From: CAYOBW01 sp964402115
GTDB lineage: Bacteria; Verrucomicrobiota; Kiritimatiellia; UBA8416; CAYOBW01
Assembly (NCBI GenBank): GCA_964402115.1
Contig: CAYOBW010000078.1
Span: 1-26,514 of the forward strand
Length of the DNA stretch: 26,514 bases
Direction of reading: 5' to 3'
Positions 7,363 through 16,402 of the stretch are shown here, in pieces. How positions within the stretch are numbered: position 1 is the stretch's first letter; every line of letters begins with the position of its first letter. Below the pieces are notes generated by a model. That model saw only the letters and a program-made list of their open reading frames with translations. It was not told the origin of the DNA and ran no database searches. The position numbers and the translations under genes were made by a program.

Positions 7363-9624
7363 ATGCGAAGATGGTTCACAGCGTTTCTGGCGGGCTGCGC
7401 CGGCCTGGCATCGGCCGCGGAGTATCACGTGGCGATCGACGGCAACGACGGGCAGCGGGGAACCGCGAACGCGCCGCTGCGCACGATCCAGCGCGCGGCC
7501 AACCTGGCGCAGCCCGGCGACACGATCACCGTCCACGCGGGGGTCTACCGCGAGCGTATCGCCCCGCCCCGCGGCGGCGCGTCGGACGCGCAGCGCATCG
7601 TCTACCGGGCCGCGCCGGGCGAGCAGGTCGTCATCAAGGGCTCGGAGGTCGTCAAGGGCTGGAAGCGCATCACGAACGACACGTGGAGCGTCACGCTGCC
7701 GGACACGTTCTTCGGCAGCTTCAACCCGTACCGGGACGTCATCCGCGGCGACTGGTTCGGGGCCAACGGCCGGATCCACCACACGGGCGCGGTCTACCTG
7801 AATGGCCACTGGCTGACCGAGGCGGCGGCGCTGCCGCCGGTGCTGGCCCCAGCTGGAGCCGCGCCGCTGTGGTACACGGATGGCGGGGGCGCAGCCGGAC
7901 AGTACCTGCTCAACGTGGCGTGGCTCGCGGTGGCCGGAAGCACCAACCGGCTCGCGGCGACGCGTTTCGCCGCTCAGCGCGGCGTCCAGGGGGCGGCGTG
8001 CTCGGAGGGCGGCGACTGCATCGGCTGGATCGAGGATGGCGACTGGGTGCGCTACGATGGCGTCCGGTTCGGCGCGCAGGCGGACCGCGTGGAATTCCGG
8101 GCCGCCTCGCCCGGCGCCGGGGGGCGCATCGAACTGCGCCAGGGGTCTCCGCAGGGCGAACTGCTGGGCGTCTGCGAGGTGGCCGGCACGGGCGACTGGC
8201 AGAAATGGCAGTCGTTCACCGCGCAGATCAAGCCGACGAGCGGCGTCGGCAGTCTCTGCCTGGTCTTCCACCCGCACGGCACGAACGCGGACGCCGTCAC
8301 GATCTGGGCCCAGTTCAAGGGCGTGGACCCGAATGCCGCCGGGGTGGAAATCAACATGCGCCAGACGGTATTCTATCCCGACAAGCCGTTCGTCAACTAC
8401 CTCACCGTGCAGGGTTTCACGCTGGAACAGGCGGCCACGCCCTGGGCGCCGCCGACGGCCGAGCAGATGGGCCTGATCGGCACGCACTGGAGCAAGGGCT
8501 GGATCATCGCGAGCAACACCGTGCGTTACTCACGGTGCTCCGGCATCGCGCTGGGGAAGTACGGCGACGCGTGGGACAACCGGGCGGAGTCCGCCGAAGG
8601 CTACGTCGGCACGATCAACCGGGCCCTCACCAACGGCTGGAACCGGGCGACCATCGGGCGCCACGTCGTCCGCGGGAACCACATCTCGCATTGCGAGCAG
8701 ACCGGCGTCGTGGGCAGCATGGGCTGCGCCTTCAGCACCGTCACCGAAAACGACATCCACGACATTCACGTCCTGCGGCTCTTTGGCGGCGCGGAGATGG
8801 CCGGGATCAAGTTCCACGGCGCCATCGACGTCGAGATCAGCCGCAACCACATCTACCGGTGCGGCAGCTTCGGCGTGTGGCTGGACTGGATGGCGCAGGG
8901 GGCGCACGTGACGGGGAACCTCTTCCACGACAACGCGCCCCACGATCTCTTCGTGGAGGTGGACCACGGGCCGTTCCTGGTGGATCACAACCTCTTCCTG
9001 TCGCAAACGTTCCTGCTGACCGTCTCGCAGGGCGGGGCCTTCGCGCACAACCTGATCGCGGGCGGGACGCAGATGCACCGCTTCGACGGCCGGCTGACGC
9101 CCTTCCACCCGGCGCACTCAACCGCCGTGGCGGGCCTGCACGACAATCCGTGCGGCGACTTCCGCTTCTACAACAACCTCGTCGTCGCGCGCGGGAACCT
9201 GTCACCCTGGAACGGGTCGACGCTGCCCGTCCGGATGGACGGCAACGTCTTCACGAAGGGCGCGCAGGCCTCCACCAACGAGGCGGCCCCGCTGCTCCTG
9301 CCGAACTTCGACCCGGCGCTCAAGCTCGTCGAAAAGGACGGCGCCTGGAGCCTCGAGCTCGCCACCGACGCGGCCTGGGCCACGGGGCGCACCCGCCCGC
9401 TCGTGACCACGGCCCTGCTGGGCAAGGCGCAGATCCCCGGCCTGCCTTTCGAGCAGGCCGACGGCACGCCCTACCGGCTTGACACCGATTACTTCGGCAA
9501 ACCCCGCAACGCGGCAAACCCCTTCCCCGGCCCGTTCGAATTGCCTGAGGGCGGACAGCGGACACTCACGGTCTGGCCGGTGGCCGGGCCGCGCCCGGCT
9601 CCCCGCGACGCCAGCGGGAAGTAG
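7363..9624 (+). CDS. Secreted right-handed beta-helix protein with nested CBM6-like module
   Basis: Exported protein of 753 residues. ATG 7363 is preferred over an in-frame GTG at 7330 because it follows AGAAGGAGG (7345-7353) and begins a signal peptide ending GLASA. The mature N-terminus (YHVAIDGNDGQRGTANAPLR, then TIQRAANLAQPGDTITVHAG) is typical of right-handed parallel beta-helix, pectate-lyase-like proteins. Residues about 197-318 look like a CBM6 module (GDCIGWIEDGDWVRYDGV, W228, then ELLGVCEVAGTGDWQKW) inserted in the helix. The helix resumes at TIWAQFKGVDPN, passes through WAPPTAEQMGLIGTHWSKGW, and continues to about residue 640. Similar proteins occur in Bacteroidetes and related phyla and some belong to GH141; that assignment is tentative. 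Placed among mannosidase-like genes, it probably cleaves a different bond in the same glycan. Confidence 0.82.
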   Translation: MRRWFTAFLAGCAGLASAAEYHVAIDGNDGQRGTANAPLRTIQRAANLAQPGDTITVHAGVYRERIAPPRGGASDAQRIVYRAAPGEQVVIKGSEVVKGWKRITNDTWSVTLPDTFFGSFNPYRDVIRGDWFGANGRIHHTGAVYLNGHWLTEAAALPPVLAPAGAAPLWYTDGGGAAGQYLLNVAWLAVAGSTNRLAATRFAAQRGVQGAACSEGGDCIGWIEDGDWVRYDGVRFGAQADRVEFRAASPGAGGRIELRQGSPQGELLGVCEVAGTGDWQKWQSFTAQIKPTSGVGSLCLVFHPHGTNADAVTIWAQFKGVDPNAAGVEINMRQTVFYPDKPFVNYLTVQGFTLEQAATPWAPPTAEQMGLIGTHWSKGWIIASNTVRYSRCSGIALGKYGDAWDNRAESAEGYVGTINRALTNGWNRATIGRHVVRGNHISHCEQTGVVGSMGCAFSTVTENDIHDIHVLRLFGGAEMAGIKFHGAIDVEISRNHIYRCGSFGVWLDWMAQGAHVTGNLFHDNAPHDLFVEVDHGPFLVDHNLFLSQTFLLTVSQGGAFAHNLIAGGTQMHRFDGRLTPFHPAHSTAVAGLHDNPCGDFRFYNNLVVARGNLSPWNGSTLPVRMDGNVFTKGAQASTNEAAPLLLPNFDPALKLVEKDGAWSLELATDAAWATGRTRPLVTTALLGKAQIPGLPFEQADGTPYRLDTDYFGKPRNAANPFPGPFELPEGGQRTLTVWPVAGPRPAPRDASGK

Positions 9625-9631
9625 GAGGCAC

Positions 9632-9748
9632 ATGAAGACCGCGGGCGCGCTCACCGCCATCCTGGCGCAGGCCTGCCACGTCGTTCCGCACCAGCCGCTG
9701 AAGCCGGGCTCCAGGGTTGAAGGCGTTGTGCGGCTGGAGCTGCGCTGA
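9632..9748 (+). CDS. Possible 38-residue mini-ORF or gene remnant
   Basis: ATG 9632 comes three bases after AGGAGG (9623-9628), which overlaps the stop codon of the beta-helix gene. It encodes MKTAGALTAILAQACHV..., like the start of a signal peptide, but a stop follows after 38 codons, in basic, non-hydrophobic sequence. It may be a truncated relic of a further exported gene, a leader peptide, or chance. The TATGAT candidate promoter of the next gene begins two bases after it. Confidence 0.25.
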   Translation: MKTAGALTAILAQACHVVPHQPLKPGSRVEGVVRLELR

Positions 9749-9755
9749 GTATGAT
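9726..9755 (+). promoter_or_regulatory. Candidate internal promoter before third DUF5054-type gene
   Basis: TATGAT at 9750-9755 is a good -10 box in GC-rich surroundings. The best -35 candidate is TTGTGC at 9726-9731, 18 bases away and weak. It lies in the largest gap in the cluster (173 bases) and about 43 bases before ATG 9798, so the second half of the cluster could be expressed on its own. No operator-like palindrome is apparent. Confidence 0.3.
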
Positions 9756-9797
9756 AGGGCGCACTCCGGTACGCCGCCGGCATGGACAAGGAAACAC

Positions 9798-12700
9798 ATG
9801 ACAGCGCAGCTCACGATGATCCTGGCCGCCTCCCTGGCAGCGGCCGGCGGCATGGCCGAAACGCGGGTCCAGTCGGAATACGGCGAGATCAGGGATGGCC
9901 GGTGGCAGTTCCCGACGCTCGCCGCCCCGGCAAAGGCGAGCCTGGCCACGGGCGCCACCGTTCGCGTGGTGGAGGGCCGGTTGCATGCCGACAGCGCGGC
10001 CCCCTCGCAACTCGTCAACGGCGTGGTGAACGTAGCCGGCGGAACCACCGAGGAGGTCGTTTTCTTCGACAACGCCTGCCTGCCGGGCGGCAAGCTGCTG
10101 ATGGACCTCGGCAGCGCCCAACCGGTTCGCCAGATCGACACCTACTCCTACCATGTCTGGGACGTGGACCAGGGCAGCCGGACGCCGCAGGTCTACACGC
10201 TCTACGGCAGCGCCGACAAGCATGCGGATCCCGCCAGGCTCGAGGCCTGGGCCAAGATCGCCGACGTGGACAGCCGCCCGAACCGGACGGGACAGGGGTG
10301 GGGCAACCGGCCGCACGTGGTGCAGCTTGCGGACTCCGCCGGCGCTGACCTCGGCACGTTACGCTACCTGCTCTGGGACATCAAGCCGACGCTTTCGCCG
10401 CTGCTCAACGGCCGGCAATACGCGGGCGAGGTCTGGAGCCATACCTTCTTCACCGAGATCAACATCCACAGCGCCGCAACGCTGGCAGCGGCCGTGCCGG
10501 CCGCCCTGTACCGCCAGCCGCTGGAGGAGATCGTCCTCGTGTATAAATCGCACTTCGACATCGGCTACACCCATCTTGCCAGCGAGGCGGTCCACGACTA
10601 CCGCACCAAAATGATGGACAAGGCGCTGGCCGTGGTCGATCAGAACAAGAGCCTGCCACCCGAGCAGCAGTTTGTCTGGACCGTTCCGGGCTGGCCTATG
10701 AAGAAGATCCTGGAGGACTGGCCTGGCCAGACCCCGGAACGCCAGCAGCGGATCAGGGACGCCTTCAAGGCCGGCCGCTTCGCCGCCCATGCCCTGCCCT
10801 TCACCATGCAGACGGAGATGATGGAGCCGGAAGGCCTGGTGCGCAGCCTCGGCTTCGCCTCAAGACTCGCCCGCGAGGCAGGCAAACCGCTGCCCACCGG
10901 CGCGAAGATGACCGACGTCCCCTCGCACACCCGACTGCTGCCGACCCTGCTCAAGCACGCTGGCGTGGACTTCCTGCACCTCGGCTGCAATGCAGCGAGC
11001 GCCACGCCTCGCATCCCCATGCTCTTCTGGTGGGAGGGGCCTGACGGCTCGCGCCTGCTGACCATGTATTCACCCGGTTACGGCGGCGGCCTGTTTCCGC
11101 CCGCCAACTGGAAACACAGAACCTGGCTCGCCATGATCATGGCAGGCGATAACGAGGGTCCCCCGAGCCCGAACGCCGTGCAGGGCGCGATCAGCCAGAT
11201 CCACGCCAGGTTCCCGGGCGTGAAGGTGCGCGTGGGTACGCTGGGCGACTTCAGCGACCGCATGCTGAAGGAAGACCTGGGCAGTCTCACCGTGGTGCGC
11301 GAGGACATGCCTGACACGTGGATTCACGGCCCGATGTGCAATCCCGACGGTGTCATGCTCACCCGCCAGGCCGTCCCCGACCTCTTCGCCGCCGAGTCGC
11401 TCCACACGCTGCTCGGCAACTGGAAGGTACCCACCCCGGACCCCTCCCAGGCCATCGCCGACGCCTACGAGGACAGCGTGCTGTACGACGAACACACCTG
11501 GGGCGGCGCCATGTACTGGATCGCGAAGTATCTCCCGCAGAAGAACAACATCGGCCAGTGCGACAACTGGGGGTATGGCGAAAAGTTCAAGACCGATCTC
11601 AAGGCGGGACGATTCGACCGCCTGCTCGCATCGTGGGAGGAGCACACCGACTACGCCCGCAACGCGCACGAACTCGTGACGCCCGTGCTGCGGGACGACA
11701 TGCAGGCGCTCGCCAAAGCGGTGGACGTGAACGGTCCGCGCACGGTCGTCTTCAACCCCCTGCCATGGAAACGCAATGCCGTGGTGGACGGGAGCCTCGT
11801 CACGGACGTGCCGTCAGGGGGCTACAAGACCGTTTCGCCCGGCAGGTCCGCCGGGGGCGGCAAGTCCAACGCAACCACCCTCGAAAACGCGGTCTTCAAG
11901 GTGGAGGTCGATCCCGTGCGGGGCTGCGTCAAGTCGCTGGCAGACAAACGCACCGGCCGCGAACTGGTGGATGCATCCGCGCCGCACGGCTTCGGCCAGT
12001 ACCTCCACGAGCGATTCAGCGCCGACGAAGTGGCGCGCTACTGCGCCGCCTACGTGCGCGGCGGCCATGACTGGGGATTCGTCGAAATCGGCAAACCCAA
12101 CCTGCCGCCTGCCGCGGAGGTTCCGTATCGCGCTCTGACGCCCGGCGGTTTCACGGTCGCCACGGAGACGCGGGGCGACACCATCACCCTCGAAATGCAC
12201 GCGACGCCCAAGACGGACGGCGTCAACTACCCGGTGACCACCCGCGTCCTTCTGCAAGGCGACGCGCCTTATGTGGATATCGAACTGACCATCGAGAAGC
12301 CGGCCGATCCCTGGCCCGAGGCGGGCTGGGTCTGCCTGCCGTTCAAGGTGGAGGCGCCACAGTTCCGCGTCGGCCGCAACGGGTTCATCATGGACCCGGC
12401 CAGGGACATCATTCCCGGCGCCAACCGTCACCTTTATGCCGTCGGGACGGGAGTCGCCGTATTCGACGCAGAAGGCCGCGGCGTCGGCGTCTGCGGCCCG
12501 GACACACCGCTGGTCAGCCTGGGCGAGCCCGGTTGCTGGAAGTTCGACTGCGACTATGTGCCGACAAAATCCGTGGTCTATTTCAACCTGTTCAACAACC
12601 AGTGGAGCACCAACTACCGCTTCTGGAACGAGGGCAAATGGACCTACCGCTTCCGCATCTGGTCGTTCGACCACTACGACGCAGCAGCCGCACTGATCAC

Positions 12701-13043
12701 GCCGTCGCTGGAGGTGCGCTACCCCGTCCAGGCCGCCACCGTGGATGCCCCTGCCGGCAAACTGCCGCGGCAGCAGGCCGGCGTGAGCGCGTCGCGCTCC
12801 GGCACACTCGTGACCGCGTTCGGCCGGAATACAGACGGCGCAGGCACCATCCTGCGCGTGTGGGAACAGGCGGGGGTGAGCGGCGCACTTACCGTGACCT
12901 TGCCCGCGGGCGCGATGTTCGCCACGGCAACCCCCGTGAACCTGCGCGGCGAGAGGATCGGCGAGGCGATCGGGATCGCCGACGGCAAACTCGTTTTCAA
13001 CCTCAAGGCCTGCGCCCCCGCATCATTCATCCTCGGCCCGTAA
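9798..13043 (+). CDS. Secreted GH38-like (DUF5054) glycosidase, copy A3
   Basis: Exported GH38-like enzyme of 1081 residues. The frame is open upstream to a TTG at 9717, but ATG 9798 has AAGGA five bases before it and starts a signal peptide (MTAQLTMILAASLAAAGGMA). The N-domain carries the discoidin-like YSYHVWDVDQGSRTPQVY and ends FTEINIHS. Catalytic motifs are KSHFDIGYT (H252, D254), candidate nucleophile D373 in KMTDVPSHT, FWWEGPDGSR, and H566 in EHTWGGAMYW. Residues around 570-600 contain an insert (WIAKYLPQKNNIGQCDNWGY) that the other two DUF5054-type paralogues lack, so the active-site rim may differ. The C-terminal beta-sandwich ends in the shared LRGERIGE...PASFIL pattern. It is clearly the same subfamily as the genes at 910 and 4083, but separated from them by the beta-helix gene. 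Confidence 0.88.
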   Translation: MTAQLTMILAASLAAAGGMAETRVQSEYGEIRDGRWQFPTLAAPAKASLATGATVRVVEGRLHADSAAPSQLVNGVVNVAGGTTEEVVFFDNACLPGGKLLMDLGSAQPVRQIDTYSYHVWDVDQGSRTPQVYTLYGSADKHADPARLEAWAKIADVDSRPNRTGQGWGNRPHVVQLADSAGADLGTLRYLLWDIKPTLSPLLNGRQYAGEVWSHTFFTEINIHSAATLAAAVPAALYRQPLEEIVLVYKSHFDIGYTHLASEAVHDYRTKMMDKALAVVDQNKSLPPEQQFVWTVPGWPMKKILEDWPGQTPERQQRIRDAFKAGRFAAHALPFTMQTEMMEPEGLVRSLGFASRLAREAGKPLPTGAKMTDVPSHTRLLPTLLKHAGVDFLHLGCNAASATPRIPMLFWWEGPDGSRLLTMYSPGYGGGLFPPANWKHRTWLAMIMAGDNEGPPSPNAVQGAISQIHARFPGVKVRVGTLGDFSDRMLKEDLGSLTVVREDMPDTWIHGPMCNPDGVMLTRQAVPDLFAAESLHTLLGNWKVPTPDPSQAIADAYEDSVLYDEHTWGGAMYWIAKYLPQKNNIGQCDNWGYGEKFKTDLKAGRFDRLLASWEEHTDYARNAHELVTPVLRDDMQALAKAVDVNGPRTVVFNPLPWKRNAVVDGSLVTDVPSGGYKTVSPGRSAGGGKSNATTLENAVFKVEVDPVRGCVKSLADKRTGRELVDASAPHGFGQYLHERFSADEVARYCAAYVRGGHDWGFVEIGKPNLPPAAEVPYRALTPGGFTVATETRGDTITLEMHATPKTDGVNYPVTTRVLLQGDAPYVDIELTIEKPADPWPEAGWVCLPFKVEAPQFRVGRNGFIMDPARDIIPGANRHLYAVGTGVAVFDAEGRGVGVCGPDTPLVSLGEPGCWKFDCDYVPTKSVVYFNLFNNQWSTNYRFWNEGKWTYRFRIWSFDHYDAAAALITPSLEVRYPVQAATVDAPAGKLPRQQAGVSASRSGTLVTAFGRNTDGAGTILRVWEQAGVSGALTVTLPAGAMFATATPVNLRGERIGEAIGIADGKLVFNLKACAPASFILGP

Positions 13044-13059
13044 ACAAAGGAATTCAAAC

Positions 13060-16000
13060 ATGATCATCCGGACGGCCGTTCTTGCTGCAACCTTGCTGAC
13101 GTCCGCACACGCCGCTCGTGCGGTTCTCGTTGAAAGCGAAGTCCCGGCGACCGCCATCACGGCGACGGCCTCCAGCACCTTCAGTCCGCAGCAGGATGTC
13201 CGGCACCTGCTGGACGGCTCCGGGCTGGCGGGGGATCGGCACGACGACGAGGGCGGCGCGCGGACGATGTGGCACACAGCCGGCGCTTCCGCGGCCACGG
13301 CTCCCGCCGCGGGCCTGTCGGCGTCGCCCGCCTGGGTGCGCTTCGACTTCGCCGCCCCGCAGCCGCTCACCTCCGTCCGCATCTGGAATCACAACCAGGC
13401 CTGGCTCACGGATCGCGGCTTCCGCCAGGCGCACCTGTTCCGCAGCAGCGACGGCGCGACGTGGCAGGCGCAGGCCCTCGAGCTTCCACGCGGGGACGGC
13501 ACGGCCGTGTCGGTCCCGCTGGCCGCCGGCCCGCCGGTCGTCGCCGTCGTCATCGCCGCCGCATCCAGCTACGGCAGCGATTACTACGGGCTGAGCGAGG
13601 TGCGGTTCATGACGGGCCGGGAAGTCGCGGAGAAAGACCTGCCGTTCCCGAGCGGCCTGGAGTGCCAGGTGCGGCCGTACTACTGTCACCGCCCCGACGG
13701 CCGGGCGGGCCGCGCGATCACCTTGAATCTGGCGGGCGCCAAGCTGTACGGCGAAGCGACCGTTGAGACGATGGGGGAGACGACGCGGTTTCACGACCTA
13801 AAGGGGGCCAGCCAGCTGACGGTGTTGCTGCCGGCCGGGGTGAGCGTTTCGAATGCCTGTGAGGCCCGCCTCACCCTGCGGCAGGGCGGAAGGGCGCTCG
13901 ACGCGATGGTGGCCGTGTCGGCGCTGCGGCAGTGGACCGTGTACATCTACCCGCACTCGCACGTGGATATCGGCTATACGAACATGCAGAAGAACGTCGA
14001 GGAAATCCACAAGCGCAACCTGCTGAACGGCATCGCGCTGGCCCTGCAAACGGCCGGCTACCCGGACGGCGCGCGTTACCTGTGGAACCCGGAAGTGATC
14101 TGGCCGGTTGAACGCTATCTGCAAACCGCCTCGCCGGCCGAGCGGGAGCATATTCTCGACGCCGTCCGCCGGGGCTATCTCCGGCTGGATGCCGGTTACA
14201 TTAACGACAACACCAGCGTGGCCGCCGACGAGGAATTCGATGGGTTCTTCGGGCCGGCCAAGCGGCTGGAGACCTTGACGGGGGTGAAGGTGGACACGCT
14301 CGTGCAGGTGGATGTGGCCGGGATGTCGTGGGGCATTGTGCCGGCCGCGGCCCAGGCTGGCATCCGGTATTGCCTGGTCTTTAACAACGGCACGGGCCGC
14401 GTCGGCCATTCCATGGAGTTGGCCCATCGCCCGTTCTGGTGGATCGGCCCCGACGGCCAGTCGAAGATCCTGTTTCTCCAGCCCGGCTCCTATACTCCGG
14501 GCGTGCAGGCGAAGGGGGGGCAATTCTGGCCGCTGATGGCGGGGCAAACTGATCCCGATAAACTCCTGCGGATCGTCAAGACGGACAACCCGCGCGCCAA
14601 TTTCATCGACGGCTATCTCTGGCCGACGCTCGCTCGCTTGGGAAAATCGGACTTCTACCCGTACGACATCTTCCCCATGTCGTGGGCGCTGGCCGATAAT
14701 ACGCCCATCGACGCCGATCTGCCGGACGCCGTGAAAAGCTGGAATGAAGAGTATGCCTTCCCGCACCTGGTCATCGCCAGCGCGCACGAGATCATGTCCA
14801 CCTTCGAGAAGAAATACGGCGACCAGCTGCCCACCCGCCGGGGCGATTTCACCGAGTACTGGACGGACGGTCTCGGCTCCGCCGCCAGGCAAGCTTCGAT
14901 GAATCGCGCCGCCAAGGAGCGACTCATTCAAACGGATACGCTCTGGTCCATGCTCCGCCCCGGGGATCCGGCCCCGCGCGCCGAATTCGACGAGGCGTGG
15001 CGTTACGTGGTGCTCGCTTCGGAACACACGTGGTGCTTCATGGATCCCAACCAGCAGCCGATCCAAAACGACATCATGAAGGTCAAGTTCAGCTACTTCC
15101 AGGAAGCAGAAGACCGCAGCAAGGCGCTGCTGGCCCAGGCCCTCCGTCCCTTCAGCGCTCCCACCTCCACGGCCATCGCTGTCTTCAATACGCTCTCGTG
15201 GGGCCGCACCGGCCTGGTCACGGTCAAGGCGGCTGGCCAACGCGTCCTCGACGATGCGGGCCGCGAAGTCCCGTCACAGCTGCTCACGAGCGGCGATCTC
15301 GCCTTTCTCGCCAGCGACGTGCCGGCGCTCGGCTCCCGGACGTACCGCCTCACCGCCGGCCAGCCGCGCGCCGCCTACGCCGGCTGCACGGTCACCGGCG
15401 ACACGCTCGACAATGGCCTGGTGAAAGTAGCGCTCAACCCGCAAACCGGCGACATCGCCAGTCTGCTCGCGGGCGGCCATGAGTATGTCGACGCGAAATC
15501 GCCGTACGCCCTCAACTCCTACCGATATCTGCACGGGGCAGATAATCCCGAAAAGGCCACCGGCCCCAGCGATATCCTCATCAAAGGAAAAGAGAACGGC
15601 CCGCTCGTCGTGTCGCTGGTCGTGGAGTCACAGGCCGAAGGGTGCACCCGGCTCACCCGCGAAGTCCGGCTGGTGGCCGGCCGGCCGCACGTCGAAATCG
15701 TCAACACCGTGGATAAGATCGCCACCAAGAAGAAGGAGGGGATCCACTTCGGGTTTGCCTTCAACATCCCGGATCCCCGGACCCGGGCGGATATCCCCTG
15801 GGGCGTGATGGAAGTGGAGGCGGACCAGTTCCCGGAAGGCAATCGCAACTGGATCTGCTTCCAGCGCTGGCTCGATATTTCAGGCGCGGATTACGGCGTC
15901 ACGTGGTGCAGCCTGGATTCTCCGAACTTCGAGCATGGCCGTATCGCCGGGAACATTCTCGGCGACGCGACCGACTCGTCCGCGTGGCTCCGCCAGCTCC

Positions 16001-16398
16001 CGCCCAGCGCAACGATCTTCTCCTGGGCGCTCAACAATCACTGGCACACCAACTTCCCGCTGGAGCAGGAGGGGCAGATCCCTTTCCGGTACTCTATCCT
16101 GCCGCATGGCACCGGTTACGACGCCGCTCAAGCCAACCGGTTCGGCCTGGACCAGGCACAGCCGCTTATCGCCTCGCCCGTTGCCGGCCCGCTGGCTGTT
16201 GCTCCGCAAGTCGCGTTGGACAACCCGCGCGTGTTCGTGTCCTCGCTCAAGACGAGCGCGGATGGCAAGTCCACCAGCCTGCGCCTGCGTTCTCTTTCCG
16301 ACCGACCTGAGACCGTCCAGTTGGCCCGGCCAACCGGCCCGGGCCAAAGAGTCGAGCTGTTGCCGTTTGGTATCGTCACGCTCGAACAAGGGAATTGA
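13060..16398 (+). CDS. Secreted discoidin-domain GH38-like alpha-mannosidase, copy B1
   Basis: Exported protein of 1112 residues, of a second architecture. ATG 13060 follows AAAGGA by eight bases, 16 bases after the previous stop, and begins a signal peptide cleaved near AHAARA. Residues about 22-185 form an F5/8 type C (CBM32-like) domain: TASSTFSPQQ, HLLDGSGL, WVRFDFAAPQ, IWNHNQ, LSEVRF. The GH38 region starts with YPHSHVDIGYT (H301, D303). The candidate nucleophile is D418 in QVDVAGMSWG, followed by an Asn-containing FNNGTG and FWWIGPDGQSK. H656 in EHTWC is the distal metal ligand. A long C-terminal beta-sandwich completes the fold. Predicted role is hydrolysis of terminal alpha-mannosyl or similar residues outside the cytoplasm, with the discoidin domain binding the glycan. 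Activity is inferred from motifs. Confidence 0.88.
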   Translation: MIIRTAVLAATLLTSAHAARAVLVESEVPATAITATASSTFSPQQDVRHLLDGSGLAGDRHDDEGGARTMWHTAGASAATAPAAGLSASPAWVRFDFAAPQPLTSVRIWNHNQAWLTDRGFRQAHLFRSSDGATWQAQALELPRGDGTAVSVPLAAGPPVVAVVIAAASSYGSDYYGLSEVRFMTGREVAEKDLPFPSGLECQVRPYYCHRPDGRAGRAITLNLAGAKLYGEATVETMGETTRFHDLKGASQLTVLLPAGVSVSNACEARLTLRQGGRALDAMVAVSALRQWTVYIYPHSHVDIGYTNMQKNVEEIHKRNLLNGIALALQTAGYPDGARYLWNPEVIWPVERYLQTASPAEREHILDAVRRGYLRLDAGYINDNTSVAADEEFDGFFGPAKRLETLTGVKVDTLVQVDVAGMSWGIVPAAAQAGIRYCLVFNNGTGRVGHSMELAHRPFWWIGPDGQSKILFLQPGSYTPGVQAKGGQFWPLMAGQTDPDKLLRIVKTDNPRANFIDGYLWPTLARLGKSDFYPYDIFPMSWALADNTPIDADLPDAVKSWNEEYAFPHLVIASAHEIMSTFEKKYGDQLPTRRGDFTEYWTDGLGSAARQASMNRAAKERLIQTDTLWSMLRPGDPAPRAEFDEAWRYVVLASEHTWCFMDPNQQPIQNDIMKVKFSYFQEAEDRSKALLAQALRPFSAPTSTAIAVFNTLSWGRTGLVTVKAAGQRVLDDAGREVPSQLLTSGDLAFLASDVPALGSRTYRLTAGQPRAAYAGCTVTGDTLDNGLVKVALNPQTGDIASLLAGGHEYVDAKSPYALNSYRYLHGADNPEKATGPSDILIKGKENGPLVVSLVVESQAEGCTRLTREVRLVAGRPHVEIVNTVDKIATKKKEGIHFGFAFNIPDPRTRADIPWGVMEVEADQFPEGNRNWICFQRWLDISGADYGVTWCSLDSPNFEHGRIAGNILGDATDSSAWLRQLPPSATIFSWALNNHWHTNFPLEQEGQIPFRYSILPHGTGYDAAQANRFGLDQAQPLIASPVAGPLAVAPQVALDNPRVFVSSLKTSADGKSTSLRLRSLSDRPETVQLARPTGPGQRVELLPFGIVTLEQGN

Positions 16399-16402
16399 AC
16401 CA

